The position numbers were made by a program, and so were the translations under genes. From NCBI RefSeq assembly GCF_002900975.1, contig NZ_PJON01000004.1, positions 297,335 through 361,334 on the forward strand: a DNA stretch of 64,000 nucleotides, written 5' to 3'. The DNA is from Tabrizicola aquatica. GTDB lineage: Bacteria > Pseudomonadota > Alphaproteobacteria > Rhodobacterales > Rhodobacteraceae. Under the pieces are notes generated by a model that saw nothing but the letters and a program-made list of their open reading frames with translations, searched no databases and was not told the origin of the DNA. Below are positions 16,777 to 25,757 of this stretch, one piece after another (the stretch's first letter is position 1; every line of letters begins with the position of its first letter).

Positions 16777-17622
16777 TCATTTGCGGGTCAGCGCGACGAT
16801 GCCCGAGGCCACGACCAGCCCAGCGCCGATCCAGGTGGCAAGGTCGGGACGTTCGCCGAACAGCGCGATGGCCAGCGCCATGGCGAACACCAGACGGGTA
16901 TAGCGGAATGGGGTGACGGCCCCCACGTCTCCGGTGCGCATGGCATAGGTCAGCGCGTGATAGCCGAGCATCCCGAACAGGGTGCCGCCGGCCAGGTGCA
17001 GCAGGCCAGTGCCGGTGGGCAGGATCGCGCCGCCATTGACCGCGAGAAGGATCGCCCCGGCGACGGCCAGCATGGCAAAGCCCAGCGCCCCAAGCTGGCG
17101 GTTCGACAGGCCCTTTGGCGCGGCGCGGGTCGCAAGGTCGCGGCCGGCAAAGCCCAGAAGCCCCACCACGGCCAGAAGCGACAGGGTCGAGAAGTCGTCG
17201 CCCGGCCGCAGGATCACCAGCACGCCCACGAAGCCCACCAGCACCGCAAGCCAGCGCTGCGGGCTGACCCGTTCGCCAAAGACCAGCGCGGCCCCGGCGA
17301 CGACGACCAGCGGCGTCGCCTGCAGGATCGCCGATGTGGTGGACAACGCAGTCAGGGTGATCGCAAGGCCGTAGAACAGCCGGCCCGTCACCTCGAACCC
17401 GCAGCGGATCAGCATGGGGCGCGAGTAGAAGGCGGCAGGCAACAGCGCCTCGCCCTGGCGGGCGGCCATGGCCGAGAAGATCAGCATGCCAGCCAGCCCA
17501 ATGGTCAGCAGGACCTGCCCCAGCGGCAGGGTCTGGGCGGCGGCCTTGACGAACACATCCTCGACCGCGAAGCCGGCCATGGAGGCGGTCATGTAAAGCG
17601 CGCCGCGCTGGTTGTCGGTCAC
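16777..17622 (-). CDS. DMT-superfamily (EamA) transporter
   Basis: The 281-residue protein has ten predicted membrane segments in two EamA repeats (for example MLIFSAMAA, GRLFYGLAITLTALSTTSA, VFAMALAIALFGERP). It probably exports a small metabolite. The GTG at 17622 is preferred to the GTG at 17640 because GGAGG lies 5 nt before it, at the right spacing. The start overlaps the stop of a possible 47-residue ORF (GTGA), suggesting coupling. Substrate is not predictable. It is more distant from the two EamA proteins at 25758 and 26630 than a recent duplicate would be. Confidence 0.87.
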   Translation of the reverse strand: MTDNQRGALYMTASMAGFAVEDVFVKAAAQTLPLGQVLLTIGLAGMLIFSAMAARQGEALLPAAFYSRPMLIRCGFEVTGRLFYGLAITLTALSTTSAILQATPLVVVAGAALVFGERVSPQRWLAVLVGFVGVLVILRPGDDFSTLSLLAVVGLLGFAGRDLATRAAPKGLSNRQLGALGFAMLAVAGAILLAVNGGAILPTGTGLLHLAGGTLFGMLGYHALTYAMRTGDVGAVTPFRYTRLVFAMALAIALFGERPDLATWIGAGLVVASGIVALTRK

Positions 17623-17762
17623 GCGAACCTCCGCAAGCACGAGTCGTCGCCCGCTGTCTGCGTCGCGGACCGGGGCGCGCCGGGCGAAGGGGCTGGGGGG
17701 CCGATGATGACCTCACCGCCGTCGGCATGGGCCGGGATGGTGCTGGGTTTGGACCTGCGCAT
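17619..17762 (-). CDS. Possible 47-residue Pro-rich peptide coupled to the EamA gene
   Basis: An ATG frame preceded by GGAGGG at good spacing encodes a peptide beginning MRRSKPSTIPAHADGGEVII and ending SCLRRFA. Its TGA overlaps the GTG of the downstream permease (GTGA). Third codon positions are strongly GC-rich. It has no membrane segment and looks disordered. It could be a real small protein or a leader frame that promotes translation of the permease. Confidence 0.4.
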   Translation of the reverse strand: MRRSKPSTIPAHADGGEVIIGPPAPSPGAPRSATQTAGDDSCLRRFA

Positions 17763-17839
17763 GATGCCCTCCGGGTTGGCGGGCAAGGTGCTTGGGCGGG
17801 GCGGAAATGGCAAGCGTCCCGCCGGTGGGAGCGGGGCGC

Positions 17840-17880
17840 AAATCCTTTCGAAAAGATTCGCCGTTTCCTTCGAAGGAATC
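17840..17880 (-). terminator. Paired hairpins after dapA
   Basis: Two adjacent palindromes lie 8 nt beyond the dapA stop: AATCCTTTCGAAAAGATT and the perfect TTCCTTCGAAGGAA, the latter enclosed by GATTC...GAATC. On the minus strand they directly follow dapA and look like its terminator, although there is no long T-run. Confidence 0.6.
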
Positions 17881-17887
17881 TGGGTGC

Positions 17888-18760
17888 CTAGATCAGCCCG
17901 GCGTGCTGCATCGCGGCCTTGATCTTGGCCTTGGTGCCATCGGTCAGGCCGACCAGCGGCAGGCGCACCTCTTCGCTGCACAGGCCAAGAAGCGACAGAC
18001 CGTATTTCGCGCCGACAAGACCAGGCTCGATGAAGATCGCCTCGTGCAGCGGCATCAGCTTGTCCTGATATTCCAGCGCCTTGGCGTAGTCGCCACGCAG
18101 GGTCGCCTCCTGGAACTCGGCGCAGAGGCGGGGGGCGACGTTGGCGGTCACGCTGATGCAGCCGACGCCGCCATGGGCGTTGAAGCCAAGGGCGGTCGCG
18201 TCCTCGCCCGAAAGCTGGATGAAGTCGGCCCCGCAAGAGGCGCGTTGCTGGCTGACCCGCTCGATCTTGCCGGTGGCGTCCTTGACGCCGATGATCCGGG
18301 GGAGTTTCGCCAGCGTGCCCATGGTTTCGGGCGACATGTCGACGACCGAGCGGCCGGGGATGTTGTAGATCACGATTGGCAACTGGCAGCAGTCGTGCAG
18401 CGCTGTGTAATGCGCGATCAGGCCCGCCTGGGTGGGCTTGTTGTAGTAGGGTGTCACGACCAGCGCGGCGGTGGCGCCCACCTTCTCGGCATGGCGCATC
18501 AGGCTGATGCCTTCGACGGTGTTGTTCGACCCGGCGCCGGCGATCACCGGAACGCGGCCGGCGACGATGGCGACGACTTCCTCGATCACCTTCTGATGCT
18601 CGGCATGGCTGAGGGTGGGGCTTTCGCCGGTGGTACCGACCGGAACGATGCCGTGGCTGCCTTCGGCGATGTGCCAGTCGACAAGTTTCTTCAGCGTCAC
18701 CAGATCCAGCTCGCCGTTCTTGAACGGCGTCACCAGGGCAGGAAGGGACCCTTTGATCAT
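17888..18760 (-). CDS. dapA: 4-hydroxy-tetrahydrodipicolinate synthase
   Basis: The 290-residue (beta/alpha)8 enzyme condenses pyruvate with aspartate semialdehyde at the first committed step to diaminopimelate and lysine. The family residues are present: GTTGESPTL at 42-50, Tyr132 in VIYNIPGR and Schiff-base Lys160 in GVKDATG. A GGAGAAG ribosome binding site precedes the ATG. The gene is divergent from the lytic transglycosylase gene at 18902; the 141-bp gap holds both promoters. Diaminopimelate supply and murein turnover make this a sensible pair, but a shared control is not shown. Confidence 0.97.
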   Translation of the reverse strand: MIKGSLPALVTPFKNGELDLVTLKKLVDWHIAEGSHGIVPVGTTGESPTLSHAEHQKVIEEVVAIVAGRVPVIAGAGSNNTVEGISLMRHAEKVGATAALVVTPYYNKPTQAGLIAHYTALHDCCQLPIVIYNIPGRSVVDMSPETMGTLAKLPRIIGVKDATGKIERVSQQRASCGADFIQLSGEDATALGFNAHGGVGCISVTANVAPRLCAEFQEATLRGDYAKALEYQDKLMPLHEAIFIEPGLVGAKYGLSLLGLCSEEVRLPLVGLTDGTKAKIKAAMQHAGLI

Positions 18761-18901
18761 GACGCTTCTCCTTTATGTACAGGGGCGGATTTGCCCGGAA
18801 AACGCGCCTCTCTTAGCGGGTGGGCGGTGCAAAGCCAAGTCTTTGCCCACTAACGCAGTCGTGGGTTGTGGCGGTGCGGTCGGTCGGGCAGATTCCGCAG
18901 C

Positions 18902-20836
18902 ATGACAGGCAAGAGATACATTCGTGCGGCGCTTCTGGCGGTCGCGTTGCAGGCTGGCCCGGTGGCGGCCGACACGGTGCAGGCGATGCGCACCGCGCTG
19001 GAGCTGGCGGCGGGCAAGGATTGGGACGGCGCGCTGGCGGTGGCGCCGGCGGGCGTGGGGCGCGACCTGGTGGACTGGCAACGCCTGCGCGCGGGCGAGG
19101 GGCGGCTGGGAGATTACGAGGATTTCCTGAAGCGCCGGCCCGACTGGCCGGGCCTGCCCCTCTTGCGCGAAAAGGGTGAAGAGGCGGTGGCGCGGTCGGA
19201 CGATCCGGCCCGGGTGATCGCCTGGTTCGCAGCCGGCCTGCCCGAGACGGGCGAAGGTGCGGTGGCCTATGTCCGCGCGCTGCAAGCCGCGGGCCGCGCC
19301 GCCGAGGCCGAGACCGAGGCGATGCGGGCCTGGACCGAACTGTCCTTCAGCCCCGAGGAGGAGGAGGCGCTGATCGCGCTGGCCCCCGAGGCGGTGGGCT
19401 TTGTGCATGAGTTGCGGCTGGACAACCTGCTGTGGTCGGGTCGGACGGGTGAGGCAAGCCGGATGCTGGCCAGGGTGCCCGAGGACCTGCGTGCCGTCGC
19501 CCGGGCGCGGATCGCCCTGCAGAACGAGGAAAAGGGTGTGACCGCCCTGATCGATGCGGTGCCAAAGGCGCGGGCGGGCGATGCGGGGCTGGCGTTTGAC
19601 CGGTTCATCTGGCGGATGAAGCGCGACCTTTATGACGAGGCCTTGCCGCTGATCCTGGAACGCTCGGCCAGCGCGGACGGGCTGGGTCGGCCGGAAGCCT
19701 GGGCAGAGCGGCGCGCGATCCTGACGCGCTGGCTGATGCGACAGGGCCGCCCGGCGGAAGCCTATCGCGTCGCCTCCAGCCATTGGCTGCCCGAGGGGGC
19801 GGGCGCCTCGGCCTATGCGGATCTGGAGTTCCTGGCGGGCTTTGTCGCGCTGCGGCGGCAGGGCGATCCGGCGACGGGCTTGAAGCATTTCCAGCACCTG
19901 CTGGCCGGGGTCAGAACGCCGATCAGCCTGGCGCGGGCGCATTACTGGATCGGCCGCGCGCAGGACGCGGCGGGGCAGGACGGCACGGCAAGTTTCCAGG
20001 CGGCGGCGGCGCATCAGACGGCCTATTACGGCCTTCTGGCGGCGGAACGGCTGGGGATGACGCTGGACGCGGGGTTGCTTGCGGGCTCTTCGGCGCCGGA
20101 TTGGCAGGGCGCGGCATTCCGGCAATCCTCGGTCATGGAGGCGGCCGAGTTGTTGCGGCGGGCGGGCGATCTGAACCTGTCCAAGCGGTTCCTTTTGCAT
20201 CTGGCCGAAAGCCAGGACCCGACCGGGCTGGCGCAGATGGCCGATATGGTCGTGGCCTGGGACGAGCCGCACCTGGCGGTGCTGGTCGGCAAGGCCGCGG
20301 CCGAGCGCGGGGTGATCCTGCCCGTGGCCTATTACCCGGTGCCGGAATTCGTGCCGGACGGGCTGAGCGTCAGCCGCGCGCTGGCGCTGGCGATTTCGCG
20401 CCGGGAAAGCGAGTTTGACCCGGGCGCGCGGTCCAGTGCCGATGCGCGGGGGTTGATGCAGGTGCTGCCCGGGACGGCCAAGCTGATGGCGGGCAAGCTG
20501 GGCGTGCCGCATGAGGTGGGCAAGCTGATCAGCGACCCGGCTTATAACGTGAAGATGGGCGCCGCCTATCTGGCCGAGATGGTCGAGGAGTTCGGCCCGT
20601 CGATCGCGCTGATCGCCTCGGGCTACAATGCCGGGCCGGGGCGTCCGCGGCGTTGGATCACCGAGTTCGGCGACCCGCGCCGGCCGGATGTGGACGTGGT
20701 CGACTGGGTCGAATCGATCCCCTTTGGCGAGACGCGGACCTATGTGATGCGCGTGGCCGAGGGCGTGGTGATCTACCGCGCCAAGTTGAAAGGCGCGGTC
20801 GGGCCGGTCCGGATCACGGACGAGCTGAAGGGCTAG
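18902..20836 (+). CDS. Soluble lytic murein transglycosylase (Slt70-like)
   Basis: The 644-residue periplasmic protein has a signal peptide (MTGKRYIRAALLAVALQAG), a long alpha-helical superhelix of TPR-like repeats through about residue 470, and a C-terminal lysozyme-like SLT domain. The catalytic Glu is in ISRRESEFDPGARS, followed by ARGLMQVLPGTAK and IASGYNAGPGRPRRW. It cleaves the MurNAc-GlcNAc bond and forms 1,6-anhydro ends. The ATG at 18902 gives the signal peptide at the right place. Its end is 1 nt from the convergent kinase gene. Confidence 0.94.
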   Translation: MTGKRYIRAALLAVALQAGPVAADTVQAMRTALELAAGKDWDGALAVAPAGVGRDLVDWQRLRAGEGRLGDYEDFLKRRPDWPGLPLLREKGEEAVARSDDPARVIAWFAAGLPETGEGAVAYVRALQAAGRAAEAETEAMRAWTELSFSPEEEEALIALAPEAVGFVHELRLDNLLWSGRTGEASRMLARVPEDLRAVARARIALQNEEKGVTALIDAVPKARAGDAGLAFDRFIWRMKRDLYDEALPLILERSASADGLGRPEAWAERRAILTRWLMRQGRPAEAYRVASSHWLPEGAGASAYADLEFLAGFVALRRQGDPATGLKHFQHLLAGVRTPISLARAHYWIGRAQDAAGQDGTASFQAAAAHQTAYYGLLAAERLGMTLDAGLLAGSSAPDWQGAAFRQSSVMEAAELLRRAGDLNLSKRFLLHLAESQDPTGLAQMADMVVAWDEPHLAVLVGKAAAERGVILPVAYYPVPEFVPDGLSVSRALALAISRRESEFDPGARSSADARGLMQVLPGTAKLMAGKLGVPHEVGKLISDPAYNVKMGAAYLAEMVEEFGPSIALIASGYNAGPGRPRRWITEFGDPRRPDVDVVDWVESIPFGETRTYVMRVAEGVVIYRAKLKGAVGPVRITDELKG

Positions 20837-20837
20837 C

Positions 20838-21944
20838 CTAGACGCCGGCGAGGATGACCGCGCCCAGCGCCAGGACAGTCGCCACGGCGGCAGCGGCGCG
20901 GGTTGGGGACAGCTGGAGCGGCGAATTGGGCCGAGCAGTTTCCGACGGCATGGGCTGGCTAAGCTGGCGTTGGGGCTGTTGCTCAGACAGGGGCTGGGAC
21001 ACCGGCCGGGGCGCCGGGGCCGGAACGCCAGTGATCATCGCAGTCCAGTCGCGGGCAGTCTGGATGCGGGCATGGGCCATCACCGACAGGGCCTTGTCGA
21101 TGGCGGCCAGAAACGCGGGCGCGTATCCGTCGACCCGGCCCGCCAGCGGCAGGTAGGGATCGGGCGAGCCCATGGCCAGCGCGGCCAGGCGCATCTGGCT
21201 GTTCGGCGGGGCTTCGCCGGTGATCAGGTGGTGGAAGGTCGCGGCCAGGGCGTAAAGGTCGCTCCACGGCCCCTGGTCGCCGCCCTGGAGATAAAGTTCC
21301 TGCGGCGAATATCCGTCCTTCACCACATGCACGGTCGAGGCCGGGCGGTTGGCGGGACGCTCCTGGTCACGCGCGGCGCCAAAGTCGATCAGCACCGGGC
21401 GACGGTCGGCGTCCAGCATGATGTTGTCGGGCGAGATGTCGCGGTGCAGAAGGCCCGCATCGTGGATCACCGCCACGGCGTCCAGAAGCTGCAAGAGTGC
21501 CGAACGCACCTCGGCCGGGGAAAGCGGATTCTCGACGATCTCTTCGCCAAGTTCGCGGCCGTCGATGAAATCGAGGACCATGTAGGCGGTGTCGTTGTCT
21601 TCGAACACCTGATGAACGCGCACGACGTTCGGATGGTCGATCCGGGCCAGGCTTTGCGCCTCGCCGATGAATTTCTGGATCAGGGTCGCCACCCCGGCGC
21701 CATAGGTGCGGGACCGCGGCCGGACCACGCGGTTGGGCCGGACGCACATGCCTTCGGGGAAACATTCCTTGATGACGACCTGGCGGTTCAGGCTGTCGCG
21801 GGCGAGGTAGGTGATGCCGAAGCCGCCGGATTTCAGATGGCGGTCGATACTGTACTGCGCGTGGAACAGATCGGTTCCAGGTTTAAGCTCATCGCCCCAA
21901 TCCTCGGGGTCGAGGTGGACACCATCGTCACTCACGTCACTCAT
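20838..21944 (-). CDS. Membrane-anchored Ser/Thr protein kinase
   Basis: The 368-residue Hanks-type kinase has a Gly-rich loop KSGGFGITY, catalytic Lys59 in VIKECFPEG, an HRDISPDN catalytic loop with Asp169 and IDFG with Asp187. The kinase domain spans about residues 30-300; a Pro/Gln/Ser-rich linker follows and one C-terminal membrane segment (AAAVATVLALGAVILAG) leaves almost nothing outside, so it has no extracellular sensor. No phosphatase, FHA or type VI secretion gene is nearby. The region upstream (21945-22197) is unusually A/T-rich and holds no gene I can support. Confidence 0.9.
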   Translation of the reverse strand: MSDVSDDGVHLDPEDWGDELKPGTDLFHAQYSIDRHLKSGGFGITYLARDSLNRQVVIKECFPEGMCVRPNRVVRPRSRTYGAGVATLIQKFIGEAQSLARIDHPNVVRVHQVFEDNDTAYMVLDFIDGRELGEEIVENPLSPAEVRSALLQLLDAVAVIHDAGLLHRDISPDNIMLDADRRPVLIDFGAARDQERPANRPASTVHVVKDGYSPQELYLQGGDQGPWSDLYALAATFHHLITGEAPPNSQMRLAALAMGSPDPYLPLAGRVDGYAPAFLAAIDKALSVMAHARIQTARDWTAMITGVPAPAPRPVSQPLSEQQPQRQLSQPMPSETARPNSPLQLSPTRAAAAVATVLALGAVILAGV

Positions 21945-22197
21945 CCCTGCGAATCACGGCCGGCGCAAGATTGAGGGGGGCACCGGGTACAGGGCACAAA
22001 AGCTAAGCGGTTTGTTAAAAGTCCAGCGAAATTGGAACTAAAGCAGGAAAGATTCTGTCTTATTAGTGAAGATCCGACACACAGGATATGTTGACGGCAA
22101 AACTTACAACCTTAGCGAGAATTTAGCAGATTTTCCGGCTGATGTGGCGACGGCTGCGCGTTCGCAGGGCGAAAAATATCAAGCCATATGGGCAGGC

Positions 22198-22641
22198 TTA
22201 GCGGTCCGAATGCCGACGTTCCAACTGCGCCAGACGGACCTGGCGCAGGGCCTCGACCAGAAGCGCGGTGAGCAGCCCGAAGCTGAGAAACCCGTTGACC
22301 GAAGCCATGGCGGCCAGGATGCGCCAGTCGCGAAGCGGGATCAGATCGCCCAGGCCCAGGGTCGAGAAGGCGACAAGCGCGAAGTAGACAGCTTCCTCCA
22401 GCGTGGAGAAGGCGCCGACCTGGTGCAGCGCCAGGGCCCAGGTCCAGACCCCGATCGTCAGGACGACCAACACCCAGAAACTGACGCCCACAAGCATGAG
22501 CAGAAGCTTCGGGCGCTGCGGCGGGGCGACCAGCCAGGGATGGGCGGCGCGGAAGGCGGATTCCAGCGCCAGGGCGGCCACCGCCATCACCAGGATGTTG
22601 AGCAAGAGCAGCCCCGCCCCAAGCGCAATCTGGACCAGCAT
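22198..22641 (-). CDS. Small potassium-channel-like protein
   Basis: The 147-residue membrane protein has hydrophobic segments at about 5-28, 48-70 and 106-130 and a pore loop with [17 protein letters not shown] at 94-99 is the K+ filter type TxGxGD. It thus has one extra N-terminal helix before the two-helix pore module and no cytoplasmic RCK domain. A tetramer is expected. It is divergent from smpB with a 49-bp gap and precedes the Ser/Thr kinase gene on the same strand at a distance of 253 bp. Ion selectivity is inferred from the filter only. Confidence 0.82.
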   Translation of the reverse strand: MLVQIALGAGLLLLNILVMAVAALALESAFRAAHPWLVAPPQRPKLLLMLVGVSFWVLVVLTIGVWTWALALHQVGAFSTLEEAVYFALVAFSTLGLGDLIPLRDWRILAAMASVNGFLSFGLLTALLVEALRQVRLAQLERRHSDR

Positions 22642-22690
22642 CGCAACCCTTCTGGACTATGCCCCTGCCAGACCTTATCTGAACTGGGTC

Positions 22691-23170
22691 ATGGTTGCCA
22701 AATCCGATCCCAACTCCAAGCTGATCGCCGAAAACCGGCGGGCGCGTTTCGATTACAGCATCGAGAGCGATCTTGAGGCTGGCATCATGCTGCTTGGGTC
22801 CGAGGTGAAAAGCCTGCGCCAGGGCGGGTCGAACATCGCGGAAAGCTATGCCTCGGTCGAAGGGGGCGAGCTGTGGCTGATCAACGGCTATATCGCGCCC
22901 TACCTGCAGGCCAAGACCTTCGGACATGACGAACGGCGGCGGCGCAAGTTGCTGGTGTCGAAGAAGGAACTGTCGCGCCTGTGGTCGGCCGTGGGTCGCG
23001 AGGGCATGACCATCGTGCCGATGAAGATGTACTTCAACGACCGCGGCATCGTGAAGCTGAAGCTGGGCATCGCCAAGGGCAAGAAGCTGGCAGACAAGCG
23101 CGAGACCAGCGCCAAGCGCGACTGGGACCGACAGAAGGCCCGGCTGCTGAAACAGAACAGCCGCGACTGA
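22691..23170 (+). CDS. smpB: SsrA-binding protein SmpB
   Basis: The 159-residue tmRNA partner has the OB-fold hallmarks: [20 protein letters not shown], the [16 protein letters not shown] motif, and a basic C-terminal tail ([20 protein letters not shown]) that mimics mRNA in the decoding centre. It works with tmRNA in rescuing stalled ribosomes. The ATG at 22691 fits the family start. No tmRNA gene was seen next to it. Confidence 0.96.
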   Translation: MVAKSDPNSKLIAENRRARFDYSIESDLEAGIMLLGSEVKSLRQGGSNIAESYASVEGGELWLINGYIAPYLQAKTFGHDERRRRKLLVSKKELSRLWSAVGREGMTIVPMKMYFNDRGIVKLKLGIAKGKKLADKRETSAKRDWDRQKARLLKQNSRD

Positions 23171-23272
23171 TCCTGCGTCGATCTGACGGATTTTCCCCTG
23201 CCCGACCGCAGCGCGGCGGCATAAGCCGGGTCGACCGGTGCGGAAAACCGGCGGACAGTGGAGTTGCGGGTA

Positions 23273-23557
23273 ATGGAACTGATCATCCAGATCATTGCGG
23301 GGCTGGTCGGCGGCAATGCCGCAGGGGCCGGGGCCAAGGGCCTTAGCCTGGGGACGGCAGGAAACTCGGTCGTCGGTGGCCTTGGCGGGCTGCTCGGCGG
23401 GCTTCTGACCGGGCTCGTTGGCGGCGAGGGCGGCGCGGCGCTGGACCTTTCGGCGCTGGATATCGGCGCGCTGGTGCAGTCGGTCGCAGGTGGCGGGGTC
23501 GGCGGTGCAGTACTGACGCTGATCGCGGGCTTTGTGAAGAAGGCCATGGTCAAGTAA
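23273..23557 (+). CDS. Gly-rich small membrane-associated protein, unknown
   Basis: The 94-residue protein opens with MELIIQIIAGLVGGNAAGAG, continues with Gly/Leu repeats (GGLGGLLGGLLTGLVGGEGG) and a short C-terminal hydrophobic segment (LTLIAGFVKKAMVK). The composition resembles small alphaproteobacterial DNA- or membrane-associated proteins of unknown role; I do not recognise a named family. ATG 23273 with GGAG upstream is preferred over the in-frame GTG at 23258. A strong hairpin follows 8 nt after the stop. Confidence 0.72.
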   Translation: MELIIQIIAGLVGGNAAGAGAKGLSLGTAGNSVVGGLGGLLGGLLTGLVGGEGGAALDLSALDIGALVQSVAGGGVGGAVLTLIAGFVKKAMVK

Positions 23558-23564
23558 TCGCTTG

Positions 23565-23592
23565 GGCGCGGGGTCGGGCATGGCCCCGCGCC
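23565..23592 (+). terminator. GC-rich hairpin after the Gly-rich protein gene
   Basis: GGCGCGGGG and CCCCGCGCC pair over 9 bp around a 10-nt loop, 8 nt after the stop. No T-run is present, so it is a terminator candidate or mRNA-stabilising stem. Confidence 0.55.
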
Positions 23593-23647
23593 GCTTGCGC
23601 GGGCCGCGCGGCAATGCATATATCCCGGTGATCCCCGGGAGGCCCGA

Positions 23648-24511
23648 ATGACCCCATCGCCGCAGGACGACCCCAAGACGCTGGTCTCGACCGACTGGCT
23701 GGCGAAACATCGGCGCGACCCGGACCTGCGGGTGCTGGACGCAAGCTGGTACCTGCCGGCGATGAACCGGGATGCGAAGGCCGAGTATCAGGCCGCCCAT
23801 ATCCCCGGCGCACGGTTTTTCGACATTGACGAGATCTCGGACCAGCGTTCGAACCTGCCGCACATGGCCCCGCCGCCCGAGAAGTTCATCAGCCGGATGC
23901 GGGCGATGGGCGTGGGCGACGGGCATCAGGTCGTGGTCTATGACGGTGCCGGCATCTTCAGCGCGGCGCGGGTATGGTGGACTTTCCGCCTGATGGGCAA
24001 GACCGACGTGGCCGTGCTGGACGGCGGTTTCCCCAAGTGGCAGGCCGAGGGGCGCGAGGTCGAGGATATGCCGCCGGTGATCCGCGACCGGCACATGACC
24101 GTCAGCCGCCAGAACCATCTGGTGAAGGACGTCACGCAGGTCGCCCATGCCGCCAAGCTGGGCGAGGCGGAAATCATCGACGCGCGCTCGGCCCCCCGTT
24201 TCCGGGGAGAGGCGCCGGAACCGCGGGCGGGCCTGCGCTCGGGCCATATCCCGGGGTCGAAGAACCTGCCCTTCGCTGATGTGCTGAACCCGGATGGGAC
24301 GATGAAGCCGGCGGCCGAATTGAAGGCGGTGTTCGAAGCGGCGGGGGTGGACCTGAAGAAACCGGCGATCACCACTTGCGGGTCCGGCGTCACGGCGGCG
24401 GTGCTGTCGCTGGCGCTGGAGCGGATGGGGCACCGGAACCACGCGCTGTATGACGGGTCCTGGGCGGAATGGGGCATGTATGACGATCTGCGGGTCGCCA
24501 CCGGACCCTGA
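23648..24511 (+). CDS. sseA: 3-mercaptopyruvate/thiosulfate sulfurtransferase
   Basis: The 287-residue protein has two rhodanese domains. The second has the active-site loop CGSGVTA with Cys at residue 244, the form typical of mercaptopyruvate sulfurtransferases rather than thiosulfate-specific rhodaneses (CRxGxx). The first carries HIPGARFFDIDEISDQ and is catalytically silent. It moves sulfane sulfur to thiol or cyanide acceptors. GGGAGG lies 7 nt before the ATG. The aminotransferase downstream could supply or use keto acids, but a functional link is inference. Confidence 0.93.
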   Translation: MTPSPQDDPKTLVSTDWLAKHRRDPDLRVLDASWYLPAMNRDAKAEYQAAHIPGARFFDIDEISDQRSNLPHMAPPPEKFISRMRAMGVGDGHQVVVYDGAGIFSAARVWWTFRLMGKTDVAVLDGGFPKWQAEGREVEDMPPVIRDRHMTVSRQNHLVKDVTQVAHAAKLGEAEIIDARSAPRFRGEAPEPRAGLRSGHIPGSKNLPFADVLNPDGTMKPAAELKAVFEAAGVDLKKPAITTCGSGVTAAVLSLALERMGHRNHALYDGSWAEWGMYDDLRVATGP

Positions 24512-24574
24512 CTCCGCTTGCCGAGCGGTGCGGCTTGTGGCACTGGGCTGGCGTCCAGAACCCCGGGAAATCCC

Positions 24575-25750
24575 ATGCTCGAAACCCTGAATCCCCAGCC
24601 GCAGGACAAGATCCTGCAACTTATCGCCATGTACCGCGAGGACCCGCGGACCACCAAGATCGACCTTGGCGTTGGCGTCTACAAGGACGCGACCGGGCTG
24701 ACCCCGGTCATGCGCGCCGTCAAGGCGGCCGAGAAGAAGCTGTGGGAGGTCGAGACGACCAAGACCTATACCGGCCTGGCCGGTGAGCCGGCCTATAATG
24801 CGGCGCTGGTCTCGATGATCCTGGGCGAGGGCTATGCCGACCGGGCGGCCAGTGTCGCCACGCCCGGCGGAACCGGCGCGATCCGGCAGGCGCTGGAACT
24901 GATCAAGATGGCGAACCCCAAGGCCCGCGTCTGGATGTCCGCGCCGACCTGGCCGAACCACCCGTCCATCGTGAAATACCTTGGGATGACGGGGGTGGAG
25001 TATCGTTACTTCGACGTCGCCACCTCGGGCATCGATTTTGCGGGCCTGATGGCCGACCTGGAGGGCGTCGTGGCCGGCGATGCGGTCCTGCTGCATGGCT
25101 GCTGCCACAACCCGACGGGCGCGAACCTGTCGGCGGACCAATGGGACCAGGTGATCGCGCTGCTGCAACGCAAAGGGGCGGTGCCGTTCGTGGACCTGGC
25201 CTATCAGGGCTTTGGCGACGGGCTGGAAGAGGACGCCGCCGCGACCCGCAAGGTCGCCGCCGCCTTCCCCGAGGTGCTGATCGCGGCGTCGTGCAGCAAG
25301 AACTTTGGTATTTACCGTGAGCGGACCGGGATTCTGGTCGCCCTCACTTCGCCCGACCGCAAGGCGGTGGTGCAGGGGAACCTGAACTTCCTGAACCGGC
25401 AGAACTACAGCTTCCCGCCCGACCACGGCGCGCGGCTGGTGACGATGATCCTGGAAGATCAGGCGCTGACGCAGGACTGGAAGGCGGAACTGGAAGAGGT
25501 GCGCCAGAACATGCTGGGCCTGCGCAAGTCGCTGGCCGAGGAGCTGCGCCGCGCCACGAATTCGGACCGTTTCGACTTTGTCGCCCATCACCGGGGCATG
25601 TTCAGCCGGCTGGGCCTGACCGAGGCGCAGGTGACCCGGCTGCGGGAAGAGCATGGCATCTACATGGTCGGTGACAGCCGGATCAACATCGCCGGGCTGA
25701 ACGCCAAGACGGTGCCGGTGCTGGCCGCCGCAATCGCGCAGGTGATCTGA
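24575..25750 (+). CDS. Aromatic/aspartate aminotransferase (class I, subgroup Ib)
   Basis: The 391-residue PLP enzyme resembles TyrB/AspC: IDLGVGVYKDATG near residue 27, ATPGGTGAIRQAL, HGCCHNPTGANLS for the cofactor pocket, and the PLP-lysine motif SCSKNFGIYRERTG. The C-terminal Arg pocket SRINIAGLN is present. The Cys within SCSKNFG replaces the commoner Phe (SFSKNFG). Start at ATG 24575 gives the typical N-terminus. It follows the sulfurtransferase gene by 63 nt. Confidence 0.93.
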   Translation: MLETLNPQPQDKILQLIAMYREDPRTTKIDLGVGVYKDATGLTPVMRAVKAAEKKLWEVETTKTYTGLAGEPAYNAALVSMILGEGYADRAASVATPGGTGAIRQALELIKMANPKARVWMSAPTWPNHPSIVKYLGMTGVEYRYFDVATSGIDFAGLMADLEGVVAGDAVLLHGCCHNPTGANLSADQWDQVIALLQRKGAVPFVDLAYQGFGDGLEEDAAATRKVAAAFPEVLIAASCSKNFGIYRERTGILVALTSPDRKAVVQGNLNFLNRQNYSFPPDHGARLVTMILEDQALTQDWKAELEEVRQNMLGLRKSLAEELRRATNSDRFDFVAHHRGMFSRLGLTEAQVTRLREEHGIYMVGDSRINIAGLNAKTVPVLAAAIAQVI

Positions 25751-25757
25751 CCCCACC

